64,000 nt of DNA. It comes from Alkalilacustris brevis. GTDB lineage: Bacteria > Pseudomonadota > Alphaproteobacteria > Rhodobacterales > Rhodobacteraceae. The notes beneath the pieces are model-generated. The model ran no database searches and had not been told where the DNA came from. It worked only from the letters and a program-made list of their open reading frames with translations. Below are positions 1 through 12,509 of the stretch, one piece after another. Position 1 is the stretch's first letter, and each line of letters opens with the position of its first letter. The stretch covers positions 186,001 to 250,000 of the forward strand of contig NZ_QNVJ01000064.1 in assembly GCF_003350345.1 (NCBI RefSeq), written 5' to 3'. A program made the translations under genes and the position numbers.

Positions 1-201
1 TATCTTGCGCACGGTGAAGCTGGCACCGATGCCCTTGCCGCCCTTGCGCGAAATGCAGACGCCTTCAAAGGCCTGCACGCGCGAACGGGTGCCCTCGGTC
101 ACCTTGTAGCCCACACGGATGGTATCGCCCGCCTTGAAATCGGGGATGTTCTTGCCAAGCTCGGCGATCTGCTCGGCTTCGATCTGCGCGATCAGGTTCA
201 T
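1..201 (-). CDS. rplS: 50S ribosomal protein L19 (partial, C-terminus cut by window edge)
   Basis: Ribosomal protein L19 sits at the 30S-50S interface of the ribosome. The 67 visible residues start [11 protein letters not shown] and continue with the family pattern [16 protein letters not shown], then [10 protein letters not shown]. The remainder lies beyond base 1, so this is the N-terminal half only. It is the last visible gene of a minus-strand operon after trmD, with a 50-base gap, which is the usual rpsP-rimM-trmD-rplS order. The ATG at 201-199 is preceded by an AAAGGAAC ribosome binding site. Confidence 0.96.
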   Translation of the reverse strand, partial: MNLIAQIEAEQIAELGKNIPDFKAGDTIRVGYKVTEGTRSRVQAFEGVCISRKGGKGIGASFTVRKI

Positions 202-251
202 CGCGATGTTCCTTTGCTATGGCGCGGTTCTTTCCGCGACGTGATGCCCCC

Positions 252-1082
252 TCAGAGCTCTTGGTCTCCATCCGGGTCCCTACCGCGCGTTTCGCAGTAA
301 GCCCGCCAGAGGTCAGGGCGGCGTTCTCTTGTCAGCCTTTCGGCCTCGGCCCGGCGCCAGGCGGCGATCTTCGCGTGATGGCCCGAAAGGAGAATTTCGG
401 GGATCTCGCGGCCCTTCCAGACGGCGGGTTTCGTATATTGCGGGTGTTCCAGAAGCCCCGCGGAGAATGACTCCTCGCCCAGCGACTCCTGATTCCCGAG
501 CACGCGCGGTATAAGCCGGACAGTCGCGTCAATCAAGACCTGCGCGGCCACCTCGCCGCCGGTGAGGACAAAGTCACCCAGGCTGATCTCCTCGATGGCG
601 TAATGATCGAGCACACGCTGGTCCACCCCTTCGAACCGGCCGCACAACAGCGTGACCCCTTCGGCCTGCGACAGCCGCTCGGCCGTGGCCTGGTCGAAGC
701 GCCGCCCGCGCGGGCTGAGGTAGATCACCGGCCAGCGGGCGCGGTCACCAGGGGTGCCGATCGCGGCGATGTCGAGCGCGCGGCCCAGCACATCGGCGCG
801 CATCACCATACCCGCGCCGCCGCCTGCGGGCGTGTCATCGACATTGCGATGCCGGCCTTCGCCGAAGGGGCGCAGATCGATGGTTTCCAGCGCCCAGAGC
901 CCTTCGTCGCGCGCGCGGCCCAGCAGCGACAGCCCCAGCGTACCGGGGAAGGCCTCGGGGAACAGGGTGACGATCCTGGCCGTCCAGGCGCCTTTCAGGC
1001 GCGGCGGCTCGGCCAGCAGGTCGCGCGGCTTCAGCGTGGGCGAGACGGCAAGCCGCCCGTGCGAGCGCGGCTTATCAGCCAT
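252..1082 (-). CDS. trmD: tRNA (guanine-N1)-methyltransferase TrmD
   Basis: TrmD methylates N1 of G37 in tRNAs using S-adenosylmethionine and prevents frameshifting. The 276-residue protein shows the SPOUT trefoil-knot signature: [13 protein letters not shown] in the middle, followed by [14 protein letters not shown], which contains the conserved catalytic Asp and SAM-binding loop. The N-terminus has about 25 extra residues before [14 protein letters not shown], where most family members begin, so a later start is possible, but the ATG at 1082 overlaps the upstream stop by 8 bases, typical of translational coupling. It lies between a membrane protein gene and rplS. Confidence 0.95.
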   Translation of the reverse strand: MADKPRSHGRLAVSPTLKPRDLLAEPPRLKGAWTARIVTLFPEAFPGTLGLSLLGRARDEGLWALETIDLRPFGEGRHRNVDDTPAGGGAGMVMRADVLGRALDIAAIGTPGDRARWPVIYLSPRGRRFDQATAERLSQAEGVTLLCGRFEGVDQRVLDHYAIEEISLGDFVLTGGEVAAQVLIDATVRLIPRVLGNQESLGEESFSAGLLEHPQYTKPAVWKGREIPEILLSGHHAKIAAWRRAEAERLTRERRPDLWRAYCETRGRDPDGDQEL

Positions 1083-1974
1083 CGCCGCCGGCGCCTTCGT
1101 CCGGATCGCGCCGCAGATATTCGGCCAGGCGGCGCAGCCCCTGGGCGACCTCGGCCTTGCCGTCTGCCTCGAATTTCCCGGCGTACTCATCCAGTTCATC
1201 GGGCTCGGGCAGGTCGGGCGCGGCGTGGGGGACCTTGGCCAGCAGTTCATAAGCGGCCTTGATTGCACCTTCGACAATGCCAGGCACACCGCTGTCGAGC
1301 GCACGCAACATCCCCTCCCGTGCGAGTTCCCGGCCGAGGGTCTCGTCGGCCGGGCCGGGCGAGAGGGCGAAGGTCACATGCGCCTGCACATAGGGAAGAT
1401 GCGCGTCATCGGTATCCGCGAGCTGCTTGAGCACCGCCGCAGGGCGCCCCAACTTGTTGAGCCGACGCAGGAGCGGGTTGAGATGCCGCGCCTCGGCACC
1501 TTCGGCGGGAAGCGTGCCGATCGCTTCGACCACGCCTTCCAGTTCTTCGGCATCAAGGCGCGCGGCCTCCTGGGCGGCGCGGGCGGCCTTGTCATTGGCT
1601 TCCTGCAATTCCTGCGTGATGCGCTGCAGCTCGGCGGTTTCCTCGGGCGTGGGGTTGAGGTAGCGCGCAAAGCCCATCGCCACCACAGCCATCACCAGCG
1701 GCACCTCGGGCCCGAAATTCGAGCCGAACAGAACACCCAGGCCATGCCCGATCAGCAGGCAAAGCCCCGAAATCAGCGCATGAACGCCGATCACGGCAAA
1801 CCAGCTGACCTTTTGCGTGGTGTCGTGCATGAGCAGGTGCCACAGAAAGAACAGCAGCATCGCCACCAGCCACAAGGTGGTGCTGAAACCGCTGCCCATC
1901 CCCAGCGCGATGATGGCGAAGTAAAACACCCCCGCCAGCCCCATGACAGCCCGCACACGTCGCGCAATGCTCAT
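1075..1974 (-). CDS. Conserved hypothetical membrane protein with C-terminal helical domain
   Basis: I do not recognise a named family. The 299-residue protein has about four hydrophobic segments in its first 105 residues (near 9-27, 31-50, 58-80 and 88-104). A charged, probably coiled segment follows (about 112-142, rich in Glu, Ala and Gln), then a soluble alpha-helical region whose Leu/Ala spacing is reminiscent of repeat helices. It is translationally coupled on both sides: its start overlaps the rimM stop as ATGA, and its end overlaps the trmD start by 8 bases. The position inside a ribosome-maturation operon suggests co-expression with growth. No function can be assigned from sequence alone. 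Confidence 0.85.
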   Translation of the reverse strand: MSIARRVRAVMGLAGVFYFAIIALGMGSGFSTTLWLVAMLLFFLWHLLMHDTTQKVSWFAVIGVHALISGLCLLIGHGLGVLFGSNFGPEVPLVMAVVAMGFARYLNPTPEETAELQRITQELQEANDKAARAAQEAARLDAEELEGVVEAIGTLPAEGAEARHLNPLLRRLNKLGRPAAVLKQLADTDDAHLPYVQAHVTFALSPGPADETLGRELAREGMLRALDSGVPGIVEGAIKAAYELLAKVPHAAPDLPEPDELDEYAGKFEADGKAEVAQGLRRLAEYLRRDPDEGAGGDG

Positions 1975-2486
1975 TCAAACAACCCCTCAGGCGGGTCGGC
2001 GACGATTCGGCCCGCTTTCAAATCGACAGTTGGCACGATCTCGCGGGTGAAAGGCACCAGAACCGGCCCCTTCAGCCCTATGCCATGCACCTCCAGCAGG
2101 TCCCCGGCGCCGTGGTTGAGCACGGCGCGCACATGCCCCAGCAGCGCACCGCCCGTGTCATGCACGGCCAGGCCGATAAGGTCGGCATGATAGAATTCAT
2201 CATCCGGCAGCGCGGGCAGGCGCGCACGATCGGCATAAAGCCGGATGCCTCGCAGGGCATCGGCGGCTTCCTTGTCGGAGACGCCTGAAAGCCGCGCGGC
2301 AAAACCGCCCTTGACCGCACGCAGCAGCGCCACATCGAAGCTGCGCGCGCCGTCCTCGCTATAGAGCGGGCCATAATCGGCAATCGCCTCTGGCGCGGCA
2401 CAGAAGCTTTTCAGCCGCACCTCACCGCGCACGCCGAAGGCGCCTGCGATGGCGCCGACACAGATGCGATCACTCGGGTTCACCAC
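1971..2486 (-). CDS. rimM: Ribosome maturation factor RimM
   Basis: RimM binds ribosomal protein S19 and helps mature the 30S head. The 171-residue protein opens with [21 protein letters not shown], the classic RimM N-terminal beta-barrel signature (G-x-I-x-x-x-x-G-x-x-G). It has a PRC-barrel-like second half with [14 protein letters not shown] and VPFTREIVP, then a closing [17 protein letters not shown]. Length is normal. It lies between rpsP and the membrane protein gene and overlaps the latter by 4 bases. The ATG at 2486 follows rpsP after about 90 bases, a gap that carries no other gene. Confidence 0.95.
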   Translation of the reverse strand: MVNPSDRICVGAIAGAFGVRGEVRLKSFCAAPEAIADYGPLYSEDGARSFDVALLRAVKGGFAARLSGVSDKEAADALRGIRLYADRARLPALPDDEFYHADLIGLAVHDTGGALLGHVRAVLNHGAGDLLEVHGIGLKGPVLVPFTREIVPTVDLKAGRIVADPPEGLFE

Positions 2487-2575
2487 GTGCTACGCTCTCT
2501 CCGAAAGGCGGCGATGCGGCAGGCACGACAGGCCTGCGCACATCACGCTAGCCGGATATCCGGCCGCGAGCCCGC

Positions 2576-2977
2576 TCACTCCTCGGCGGTGGCCGCTTCT
2601 TCGGCGGGCGCAGCGGCCTCTTCAGCCGGCGCTTCGGCTGCGGCAGCCTTTTCCGCGCGGGCAGCAACGCGTTCCTGCGCCTTCTTGCCCGGCGTGCCCT
2701 TCTTGAGATTCGCACGCTCTTTCTTCGGCAGGACACCGGCGGCTTCGAGCATCCGCGAAACGCGATCGGTCGGCTGCGCGCCCTGGCTCAGCCAGTACTG
2801 CACACGCTCAACATTCATCCTGATGCGGTCTTCGCTGTCTTTGCTCAGGAGCGGGTTGTAGGTACCCAGCTTCTCCAGATAGCGCCCGTCGCGCGGCATC
2901 CGCGAGTCAGAGGCGACGATGGAGTAATGCGGGCGTTTTTTCGAGCCGCCACGGGCGAGCCGGATTTTCGTTGCCAT
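2576..2977 (-). CDS. rpsP: 30S ribosomal protein S16 with long Ala/Glu tail
   Basis: S16 is a small-subunit protein needed for 30S assembly. The start [20 protein letters not shown] and the segment [15 protein letters not shown] are diagnostic. The 133-residue product exceeds the roughly 80-residue E. coli core. The extra C-terminal part, about residues 85-133, is of very low complexity (Ala, Glu, Pro, Lys), as is common in Rhodobacterales S16. The ATG at 2977 has the site AAGGAGAC upstream and was preferred over an in-frame upstream ATG that has no family support. It stands behind the chorismate mutase gene and begins the classical rpsP-rimM-trmD-rplS block. Confidence 0.96.
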   Translation of the reverse strand: MATKIRLARGGSKKRPHYSIVASDSRMPRDGRYLEKLGTYNPLLSKDSEDRIRMNVERVQYWLSQGAQPTDRVSRMLEAAGVLPKKERANLKKGTPGKKAQERVAARAEKAAAAEAPAEEAAAPAEEAATAEE

Positions 2978-3026
2978 GTCTTCAGTCTCCTTGGGGTTGG
3001 TCAGGCTGCGGCACGGGGGCACACAG

Positions 3027-3323
3027 TCAGCTTTTGAGTTTTTCGTGGTGACGGATGACCTCGGAAATCACGAAGTTCAGAAACTTCTTCGCAAATTCCG
3101 GGTCGAGATCGGCCTCTTTGGAAAGCCATTCCAGACGCTCGATCTGGCGGGTTTCCCGCGCCTGATCCGAGGGGGGAAGATCGTGCTCGGCCTTGAGCCG
3201 GCCCACCGCCTGGGTGTGCTTGAACCGTTCGGCCAAGGTATAGACCAGGATCGCATCAAGCCGATCGATGCTGTCGCGGTGGTCCTTGAGCAGTTCCTGT
3301 GCGCGGGAAACGACATCGGTCAT
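3027..3323 (-). CDS. Stand-alone chorismate mutase (AroQ class)
   Basis: AroQ-fold chorismate mutases rearrange chorismate to prephenate, the first committed step to Phe and Tyr. The 98-residue all-helical protein has the expected arrangement: Arg near [21 protein letters not shown] in helix 1, the [17 protein letters not shown] segment carrying the catalytic Lys, and [16 protein letters not shown]. The start at 3323 (MTDVV) is favoured by an AGGAG site, over an ATG 15 bases upstream. It sits between ffh and rpsP in the same transcription unit. tyrA, which uses its product, lies at 20-21 kb. Confidence 0.88.
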   Translation of the reverse strand: MTDVVSRAQELLKDHRDSIDRLDAILVYTLAERFKHTQAVGRLKAEHDLPPSDQARETRQIERLEWLSKEADLDPEFAKKFLNFVISEVIRHHEKLKS

Positions 3324-3381
3324 CGGCGGCTCCTGCAAGAAACAAGGGGAAAAACCCTGCGAAAACGGATCATGGCGGCGC

Positions 3382-4881
3382 TCACTTCTTCTTGCCCAGG
3401 CCGCTCAGGCCGCCGGGCAGGCGCATTCCGCCCGGGCCGCCGCCTCCGGGGGGCATCCCGCCCATGCCGCCCAGCTTGCCCAGCTGGGCCTGCAACGCGG
3501 CCGGGTCCATGCCGGCGGCATCCTGCGGCATCCCGCCGCCCTTGCCGAGCATGCCCGCCATCGCCTGCTTGAGCATCCCCTTCTTGCCCATCTTCTTCAT
3601 CATGTCGGCCATCTGCCTGTGCATCTTGAGCAGGCGGTTCAACTCGCTCACTTCAAGCCCCGCGCCGGCTGCGATGCGCTTCTTGCGGCTGGCTTGCAAC
3701 AGCGCAGGGTTGGCGCGCTCGGCCTTGGTCATCGACTGGATCAGCGCGATCTGGCGGCGCAGCATGGTGTCATCGAAACCTGCGGCCTCGGCCTGCTTCT
3801 GCATCTTTCCCATGCCGGGCATCATGCCCATCACGCCCTGCATACCGCCCATCTTGAGCATCTGCTCCAGCTGCATCCGCAGGTCGTTCATGTTGAACTG
3901 ACCTTTCTGGAAGCGCTTCATCATGCGCTGGGCCTGCTCGGCCTCGATGGTTTCCTGTGCCTTTTCGACCAGCGCGACAATGTCGCCCATGCCAAGGATC
4001 CGGCCGGCAATACGGTCAGGCTCGAAGGTTTCCAGCGCCTCCAGCTTTTCGCCGACGCCAACAAAGCGGATCGGCTTGCCGGTCACGGCGCGCATCGACA
4101 GCGCCGCACCGCCGCGCCCGTCGCCATCCATCCGGGTGAGCACGACGCCGGTGATGCCCAGCTTGCCATCGAATTCGGACGCGACATTGACAGCGTCCTG
4201 CCCGGTCAGCCCGTCAACGACCAGCAGCGTCTCGCGCGGGTTGGCGACATCGCGCACAGCCTGGACCTCGTCCATCAGCACTTCGTCGATATGCAGGCGG
4301 CCGGCCGTGTCGAGCATGTAGACGTCATAGCCGCCAAGGCTGGCCTGCGTCTTGGCACGCCTGGCGATCTGCACGGCCGTTTCGCCCTTGACGATAGGCA
4401 GGGTATCGACACCGACCTGCGCCCCCAGGATCGCAAGCTGTTCCATCGCCGCCGGGCGGTTGGTGTCGAGCGAGGCCATGAGCACCCGCTTGCCCTCGCG
4501 ATCCTTCAGCCGTTTGGCCAGCTTGGCGGTCGTCGTGGTCTTGCCCGAGCCCTGCAACCCCACCATCAGGATCGGCGCCGGCGGGTTGTCGATCTTGAGT
4601 GCACCGGGGTCGTCATCGCCGCGCAGGGTGGCGACAAGCTCGTCATGGACGATCTTGACGACCTGCTGCCCCGGCGTGACCGATTTCGTCACTGCCTGGC
4701 CGGTGGCCTTGTCCTGCACGCGCTTGATGAAATCGCGCGCCACCGGCAGCGACACGTCAGCCTCCAGCAGCGCGACGCGCACCTCGCGCAGGGCAGTGGC
4801 CACATCGGCCTCCGACAGGGCACCCTGCCTCGTGAGCCGTTCGAAAACGCCGGAGAGGCGCTCGGACAGATTTTCGAACAT
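3382..4881 (-). CDS. ffh: Signal recognition particle GTPase Ffh (SRP54)
   Basis: Ffh binds 4.5S RNA and signal peptides and delivers ribosomes to FtsY at the inner membrane. The 499-residue protein has the helical N domain (1-90), the G domain with GLQGSGKT at 108-115, DTAGRLHIDE and TRMDGDGRGG, and a methionine-rich M domain from about residue 330 (for example MKMGGMQGVMGMMPGMG). The C-terminal roughly 60 residues are Gly/Met/Pro rich and end in GKKK. The start at 4881 (MFENLSERL) matches the family. It is the first gene of the minus-strand operon and has a good promoter about 155 bases upstream. Confidence 0.97.
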   Translation of the reverse strand: MFENLSERLSGVFERLTRQGALSEADVATALREVRVALLEADVSLPVARDFIKRVQDKATGQAVTKSVTPGQQVVKIVHDELVATLRGDDDPGALKIDNPPAPILMVGLQGSGKTTTTAKLAKRLKDREGKRVLMASLDTNRPAAMEQLAILGAQVGVDTLPIVKGETAVQIARRAKTQASLGGYDVYMLDTAGRLHIDEVLMDEVQAVRDVANPRETLLVVDGLTGQDAVNVASEFDGKLGITGVVLTRMDGDGRGGAALSMRAVTGKPIRFVGVGEKLEALETFEPDRIAGRILGMGDIVALVEKAQETIEAEQAQRMMKRFQKGQFNMNDLRMQLEQMLKMGGMQGVMGMMPGMGKMQKQAEAAGFDDTMLRRQIALIQSMTKAERANPALLQASRKKRIAAGAGLEVSELNRLLKMHRQMADMMKKMGKKGMLKQAMAGMLGKGGGMPQDAAGMDPAALQAQLGKLGGMGGMPPGGGGPGGMRLPGGLSGLGKKK

Positions 4882-5036
4882 GCGCGGCCCTCCTTGACGG
4901 CCCGTGATCCCCTGCCCGGCCCGAACGGGCGCAGGCGCCAAATGCATATCGCACCCGTGGGCGAAACCTCGCTGACGGGTGGCGATGCCCGCATATACGG
5001 GCACCGGAAGGCTGCCGCTCTTCCGGATAGCGGGCT

Positions 5037-5066
5037 GATCTAGTGTGGATACAGGGCAAGAGTCAA
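5037..5066 (-). promoter_or_regulatory. Predicted housekeeping promoter for the ffh operon
   Basis: Reading the minus strand, a -35 box TTGACT (5066-5061) is followed after 18 bases by a -10 box TAGATC (5042-5037). This would start transcription near 5030, about 150 bases before ffh, with no other gene in between. It is a pattern match only. Confidence 0.55.
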
Positions 5067-5131
5067 GACATTGCTGCACCCCGTCGCCCCGAGATCATCG
5101 GCAATCCGGACAAATGCAGGCGCGGGCGGCC

Positions 5132-5479
5132 TCAGACTTCCCAGTTGTCAGGATGCGGCACCGGGCCGATGGCCATCCAGTCTGCACGCAACCGGGCGAT
5201 CCGCGTATCGGCCCATGTCCGGAACACCAGTTCGAAGCCGTCTTTCGCGACATTCTCGACCGTCAGGTCAGCCCGGAGATTGGTTTGCGAGTCGGTATCC
5301 CACAGGCCGATATGGGCACTGACCGACGGCAGCGCGAAAAAGGGGCGGGAGAACGCCACGCGCCGCCGCACCTCGCGCTCGCCCGAACCGGCCCACATCG
5401 GGCCATTATCGCGGAAATCGGTGAACAGCATGACCGCACCCTGCTCGACCCCAAGCGCCTGAGCGTCGAAAACCCGCAT
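5132..5479 (-). CDS. H-type lectin domain protein
   Basis: The 115-residue protein is nearly all one H-type lectin domain, a small beta-sandwich known from discoidin tails and snail agglutinins. Visible features are RRVAFSRPFFALPSVSAHIGL, then the strand-rich LRADLTVENVAKDGFELVFRTWADTRIARLRADWMAIG. The family's R-x-x-W-x-A-I-G-like end is clear. No signal peptide is seen, so it is probably cytoplasmic or non-classically exported. The start at 5479 (MRVFD) has AGAGGG 7 bases upstream; an in-frame ATG 24 bases further up is less well placed. It is a single gene between the ffh promoter and the ATP synthase terminator. The sugar ligand is unknown. Confidence 0.75.
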   Translation of the reverse strand: MRVFDAQALGVEQGAVMLFTDFRDNGPMWAGSGEREVRRRVAFSRPFFALPSVSAHIGLWDTDSQTNLRADLTVENVAKDGFELVFRTWADTRIARLRADWMAIGPVPHPDNWEV

Positions 5480-5570
5480 TGCAAGACCCTCTTCAGCCAG
5501 CATCAGGATGCGGCGGGGACGCCGTTAACGCAACCCCGGCGCGGGATGGCCGGGCCGGCACCCGGGCATG

Positions 5571-5598
5571 AAAAAGCCCCGCCATCGTTGGCGGGGCT
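5571..5598 (-). terminator. Rho-independent terminator of the atp operon
   Basis: On the minus strand a perfect 9-bp stem AGCCCCGCC/GGCGGGGCT with a 6-base loop (5584-5589) is followed by a run of five T. It lies 37 bases beyond the atpC stop. Confidence 0.92.
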
Positions 5599-5634
5599 AT
5601 TATCATGATCGTGCGGTCCGGCCGCTGCCGCTGG

Positions 5635-6033
5635 TCAGGCGCTGACCACGCTGCGCAGGGCCTCCATGTCGGCCACGCGCTTGCTTGCTTCGGCCTTGGC
5701 CTCGGCGGGGGCATTCTCGACCGCGGTGCGCATCTCGGCGACCATATCGTCAAGCGTCGCGGTGGTGAACTCGGCCACCGGGAACGCATGTTCGGCCAGA
5801 ACCGAAGCCGCCTCGGCGGTGATCTCGGCAAACCCGCCGGTCACCACAAAGGCGCCTTCGCCTTCGGGGCCCGACACCTTGAGCACACCGGGCCGCAGCG
5901 TCGTGATGAACGGCGCATGGCCGGGCATGGCGGTCAGGTCGCCCTCAGCGCCGGGGATCTGGACCTCGCGCGCCGCATGGGACGCGAGCTTGCGCTCGGG
6001 CGAGACCAGATCGAATTGCATCGTGTCGGCCAT
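5635..6033 (-). CDS. atpC: F1 ATP synthase epsilon subunit
   Basis: Subunit epsilon forms the central stalk with gamma and can inhibit ATP hydrolysis. The 132-residue protein has the N-terminal beta-sandwich signature [37 protein letters not shown] and a short C-terminal helical hairpin rich in Ala and Glu (about 90-132). It is the last gene of the operon, 9 bases after atpD, and is followed by a strong terminator. Confidence 0.96.
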   Translation of the reverse strand: MADTMQFDLVSPERKLASHAAREVQIPGAEGDLTAMPGHAPFITTLRPGVLKVSGPEGEGAFVVTGGFAEITAEAASVLAEHAFPVAEFTTATLDDMVAEMRTAVENAPAEAKAEASKRVADMEALRSVVSA

Positions 6034-6042
6034 GACGCCTCC

Positions 6043-7491
<1,449 letters not shown>

Positions 7492-8361
7492 TCAGAGTGC
7501 CTCGGCACCCGAAATGATCTCGATCAGTTCCTTGGTGATCGCAGCCTGACGCGAACGGTTGTAGACGACGGTCAGCTTGTCGATCATCTCGCCCGCGTTG
7601 CGGGTTGCGTTGTCCATCGCGCTCATCCGTGCGCCCTGTTCGGACGCCGCGTTCTCCAGCAGGGCTGCAAAGATCTGCGTCGCGACGCCGCGCGGCAACA
7701 GGTCCTCCAGGATACCCTCCTCAGAGGGCTCGTATTCATAAAGCGGCGAGGCCTCTTCGCTTTCCTCGATCTGCGCGGGAATGACCTGCCGGGCGGTCGG
7801 CACCTGCGCGATCACCGACTGGAAGCGGCTGTAGAAGATCGTCGCAATATCGAACTCACCGCCCTCGAATCGCCCGAGCAGATCGTCGGCGATGCTTTTG
7901 GCATCGTTATAGCCCACGCGCTTGACCTCGCTCAGATCGACATGGCCGATCAGATGATCGCCCAGATCGCGGCGCAGCTGTTCGCGCCCCTTCCTGCCGA
8001 CGGTGAGGATCTTAACGGTGCGCCCGGCGGCAAGCAGCTCATTGGCACGCACCCGCGCCAACTTGACGATCGACGAATTGAAGCCGCCGCACAGGCCGCG
8101 CTCGGAGGTCATCACGACCAGCAGGTGCACCTTGTCGTCACCGGTGCCCGCCAGCAGGCGCGGGGCACTATCCGAGCCACGAACCGACTGCGCCAGGCTG
8201 TTAATCACCGCCTCCATGCGCTCGGCATAAGGGCGGGCATCTTGCGCGGCTTCCTGGGCACGGCGAAGCTTGGCCGCCGCGACCATCTGCATGGCCTTGG
8301 TGATCTTCTGCGTCGACTTGACGCTTGCGATCCGGTTCTTGAGATCCTTGAGACTGGGCAT
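7492..8361 (-). CDS. atpG: F1 ATP synthase gamma subunit
   Basis: Gamma is the rotating shaft of F1. The 289-residue protein has the expected coiled-coil ends: [36 protein letters not shown] at the start, and [37 protein letters not shown] at the end. The central Rossmann-like part contains [14 protein letters not shown]. It lies 18 bases before atpD and 23 bases after atpA, in the standard order. Confidence 0.97.
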   Translation of the reverse strand: MPSLKDLKNRIASVKSTQKITKAMQMVAAAKLRRAQEAAQDARPYAERMEAVINSLAQSVRGSDSAPRLLAGTGDDKVHLLVVMTSERGLCGGFNSSIVKLARVRANELLAAGRTVKILTVGRKGREQLRRDLGDHLIGHVDLSEVKRVGYNDAKSIADDLLGRFEGGEFDIATIFYSRFQSVIAQVPTARQVIPAQIEESEEASPLYEYEPSEEGILEDLLPRGVATQIFAALLENAASEQGARMSAMDNATRNAGEMIDKLTVVYNRSRQAAITKELIEIISGAEAL

Positions 8362-8384
8362 TCCCCGCTCCTTCTACCCCGCCC

Positions 8385-9922
<1,538 letters not shown>

Positions 9923-9923
<1 letters not shown>

Positions 9924-10483
9924 TATCCGACCTCTTTCATTGCATTCTGAAGCGCCGCGAGGCGCGAGCGGATCGACGTGTCGATCATGCGGGAGCCCAC
10001 CTTGACGACGAGGCCGCCGATGAGGCTTTCATCAACAGCGGTGTTGAGTTTGATTTCCTTGCCGGTCTGCGCCTTGAGCACCTTGGCCAGCTTGTCGGCC
10101 TGGGTCTTGGTCAGCGCCTTGGCGGTGGTGACATCGGCGGTAATTTCGCCCTTTTCCTCGGCGATGCGGTCGCGCAGGGCCCGCACCAGTTGGGGCAGCA
10201 CGAACAGCCTGCGGCGGCCAGCCATCAGGCCCAGCGCATTGGTCATGGTCGTGGAAAGCCCAGCTGCCTTTGCGATGGCAGCGATCGCACGCCCCTGCTC
10301 CGCGCGCGACAGGATCGGCGAAGTAATCATCGCCCTGAAATCTGCGCTGTCGGCAAGAAGCGCACCAAGGGCGTCCAGATCGGATTCAAGTGACTTGAGC
10401 GCCTTTTCCTCGCGCGCAAGGTCGAAAATGGCCGTTGCGTAGCGCGCGGCAATACCGGCCGAGATCGAAGCTGGTTCGGACAC
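9923..10483 (-). CDS. atpH: ATP synthase delta subunit (GTG start)
   Basis: Delta links the F1 head to the peripheral stalk. The 186-residue protein reads [22 protein letters not shown] at the N-terminus, typical for alphaproteobacterial delta, and ends [20 protein letters not shown], the conserved OSCP tail. There is no fitting ATG, so I chose the GTG at 10483-10481, with GAAAGG about 7 bases upstream. It is the first gene of atpHAGDC. The Fo genes (a, b, c) are not here, as expected for Rhodobacterales, where they form a separate operon. Confidence 0.94.
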
Positions 10484-10584
10484 GTCCACCCTTTCGATAT
10501 CCAGAACGCCCTCTTCCGCATCTGCGAAACCCGCATGTCGCGGCACGGCCTGGAAAGGGCCAAGGGCAGTCAAAATTCGGCGTG

Positions 10585-10613
10585 GGTGTAGCAGAGCCTT
10601 CCCCACCCCGCAA
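10585..10613 (-). promoter_or_regulatory. Candidate promoter of the atp operon
   Basis: On the minus strand TTGCGG (10613-10608) and TACACC (10590-10585) are 17 bases apart and would start transcription near 10578, leaving a leader of about 95 bases. The boxes match the consensus only moderately. The rest of the 284-base gap to the methyltransferase gene shows nothing else. Confidence 0.35.
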
Positions 10614-10767
10614 CACTCATGCTCAAGCAAAGGTGAAAGCTTTTGCTGAAATTCGCACACCGCTCGCGGCAGTTTGTCGCAGCCAATGCTGCGCTGCGGC
10701 TTGAAGCCCCGTAAAAGCGGGGGGACAGGGTGACGATTCACGCCGGCGGCGGCGACTCACCCGCCCG

Positions 10768-11514
10768 TCATGCCGGCCGGGGGTCGCCGCCGGGCAAACC
10801 TTCGAGCACACGCAGGGGCCGCCGCGCCCGGCTGCGCACCCCATGCCGCAGCGACGGCGGATTGCGCTTCGAGGCCTCGACCAGCAGCACCCCGCCAGCG
10901 CCGTAGATTGCAAGCCGCCGGCCGATACCCTCCCACCAATCGGCGCTGCGCAGCCAGAACCGCCGCCCCGAAGGCGGCATGAAAAGCGCGGCAAGGTGAC
11001 GTTCGGGCACGAAATCATGCCGCGCCAGCAGCCCTTCGATCTGCCCCAGTGAATAGGGGCGCCCATAGCCGAAGGGCGTTCCATCGCGCCGCGCCCACAG
11101 GCCCCGGCGGTTGGGCAGGATGAAAAGCGCGCGCCCGGTATCCGACACCACCCTCGCGGCCTCTTCCAGCAGCGCGTCATGGTTTTCCGAGGTTTCCAGC
11201 CCGTGCAGGATCACCAGCCGGTCAATCGTCCCATTGGCTAGTGGCCAGTGGGTTTCCTCGCACAGGACCGAAACATTGGGCATCCCCGCCGGCCAGGGCA
11301 TCACCCCCTGCTGGCCGGGCATCAGCGCGATCACCCGCCGGGCACCGGCCAGATACGGCCTGAGCAACGGCACCGCGAAGCCGAAGCCGGCCACGGTCTC
11401 GCCCTTTGCATGCGGCCATATCTGCAACATCTGCGCCCGAAGCGCCCGCTGCGCTGCACGCCCCAGGCCGGTGCGGTAATAGAATTCCCGCAGGTCGAGA
11501 ACGTCGAGGTGCAT
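10768..11514 (-). CDS. SAM-dependent methyltransferase domain protein
   Basis: A 248-residue class I methyltransferase-like protein. The start [19 protein letters not shown] is followed by a glycine-rich motif I region ([27 protein letters not shown]), a motif II-like NVSVLCEE, then [14 protein letters not shown] and a motif with [21 protein letters not shown]. The fold resembles the Methyltransf_11 type, and the substrate is unknown. It is divergent from gloB with a 61-base gap; the pairing with gloB is, as I recall, frequent in Rhodobacterales. I chose the start at 11514 because upstream in-frame residues look non-coding. Confidence 0.8.
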   Translation of the reverse strand: MHLDVLDLREFYYRTGLGRAAQRALRAQMLQIWPHAKGETVAGFGFAVPLLRPYLAGARRVIALMPGQQGVMPWPAGMPNVSVLCEETHWPLANGTIDRLVILHGLETSENHDALLEEAARVVSDTGRALFILPNRRGLWARRDGTPFGYGRPYSLGQIEGLLARHDFVPERHLAALFMPPSGRRFWLRSADWWEGIGRRLAIYGAGGVLLVEASKRNPPSLRHGVRSRARRPLRVLEGLPGGDPRPA

Positions 11515-11575
11515 TGCATAGCCTCTTCGTCTGGACAACACTGCCGCAAGCATACCGCAGAAGAAGGGAAACGCC

Positions 11576-12346
11576 ATGCCTCTGGAGATCGTCACCGTTC
11601 CTTGCCGCAAGGATAATTACGCCTTCATTGTGCATGACCCGGATACCGGTGAAACCGCTGTCGTGGATGTGCCCGAAGCCGCGCCGATCGAGGCCGAGCT
11701 GGACGCCCGCGACTGGCGGCTCGACGATATCCTGCTGACCCACCATCATGACGACCACATTGCGGGGGTGGAGGAACTGCGCGAGCTTTACCCCGGCGTG
11801 CGCGTCACCGGGGCCGCGGCCGATGCCCATCGCCTGCCCCCGCTGGATCGTGCCGTAAGCGAAGGCGACAGCGTGACCATCGGTGCCGAGGCGGGCGAGG
11901 TGCTTGACGTATCCGGCCACACGGTCGGGCACCTGGCCTTTCACTTCCCTGCCTCGCAGCTGGCCTTCACCGGCGACAGCCTGATGGCATTCGGTTGCGG
12001 GCGCGTGTTCGAGGGCACCTTTGCGATGATGTGGGAAAGCCTGCAGAAGCTGGCCGCACTGCCCGACGACACGATCCTCTGCTCGGGGCACGAATACACG
12101 GAAGCCAACGCCGCCTTTGCGATCACCATCGAACCTGACAACCCCGCGCTGGTCGCGCGCAAGGCGCAGATCGAGGCCGAGCGCGCCAAGGGCCAGTTCA
12201 CCGTGCCATCCACATTGTCGGTAGAAAAGGCCACCAACCCGTTCCTGCGCGCGAACACTCCCGAGGTGAAGCGCGCGCTGGACATGGAGGCGTCCGACAG
12301 CACCGAAGTCTTCGCCGAAATCCGCAAGCGCAAGGATGCGTTCTGA
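11576..12346 (+). CDS. gloB: Hydroxyacylglutathione hydrolase (glyoxalase II)
   Basis: Glyoxalase II hydrolyses S-lactoylglutathione to lactate and glutathione, the second step of methylglyoxal detoxification. The 256-residue metallo-beta-lactamase-fold protein has the zinc motif THHHDDH at residues 55-61, later ligands in VSGHTVGH and FTGDSLM, and the glutathione-binding tail with [14 protein letters not shown]. Its length is that of the canonical enzyme. AAGGGAAACGCC precedes the ATG. It is followed by a 163-base gap and clpA. Confidence 0.95.
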   Translation: MPLEIVTVPCRKDNYAFIVHDPDTGETAVVDVPEAAPIEAELDARDWRLDDILLTHHHDDHIAGVEELRELYPGVRVTGAAADAHRLPPLDRAVSEGDSVTIGAEAGEVLDVSGHTVGHLAFHFPASQLAFTGDSLMAFGCGRVFEGTFAMMWESLQKLAALPDDTILCSGHEYTEANAAFAITIEPDNPALVARKAQIEAERAKGQFTVPSTLSVEKATNPFLRANTPEVKRALDMEASDSTEVFAEIRKRKDAF

Positions 12347-12509
12347 GCCTGCTGAACAGGAAAATCATGCCACGCCGGGGTGCGCGTTATCAAATTCACG
12401 GAAAAAAGACTTGAAGCATGGCGAATAACACCGAACTTTAAGACTACAGGCACACGGTCGTCAGCGGGGTGCCAGCCCCGCTCCGGCCACAGGAACAGGA
12501 GCACGCACC

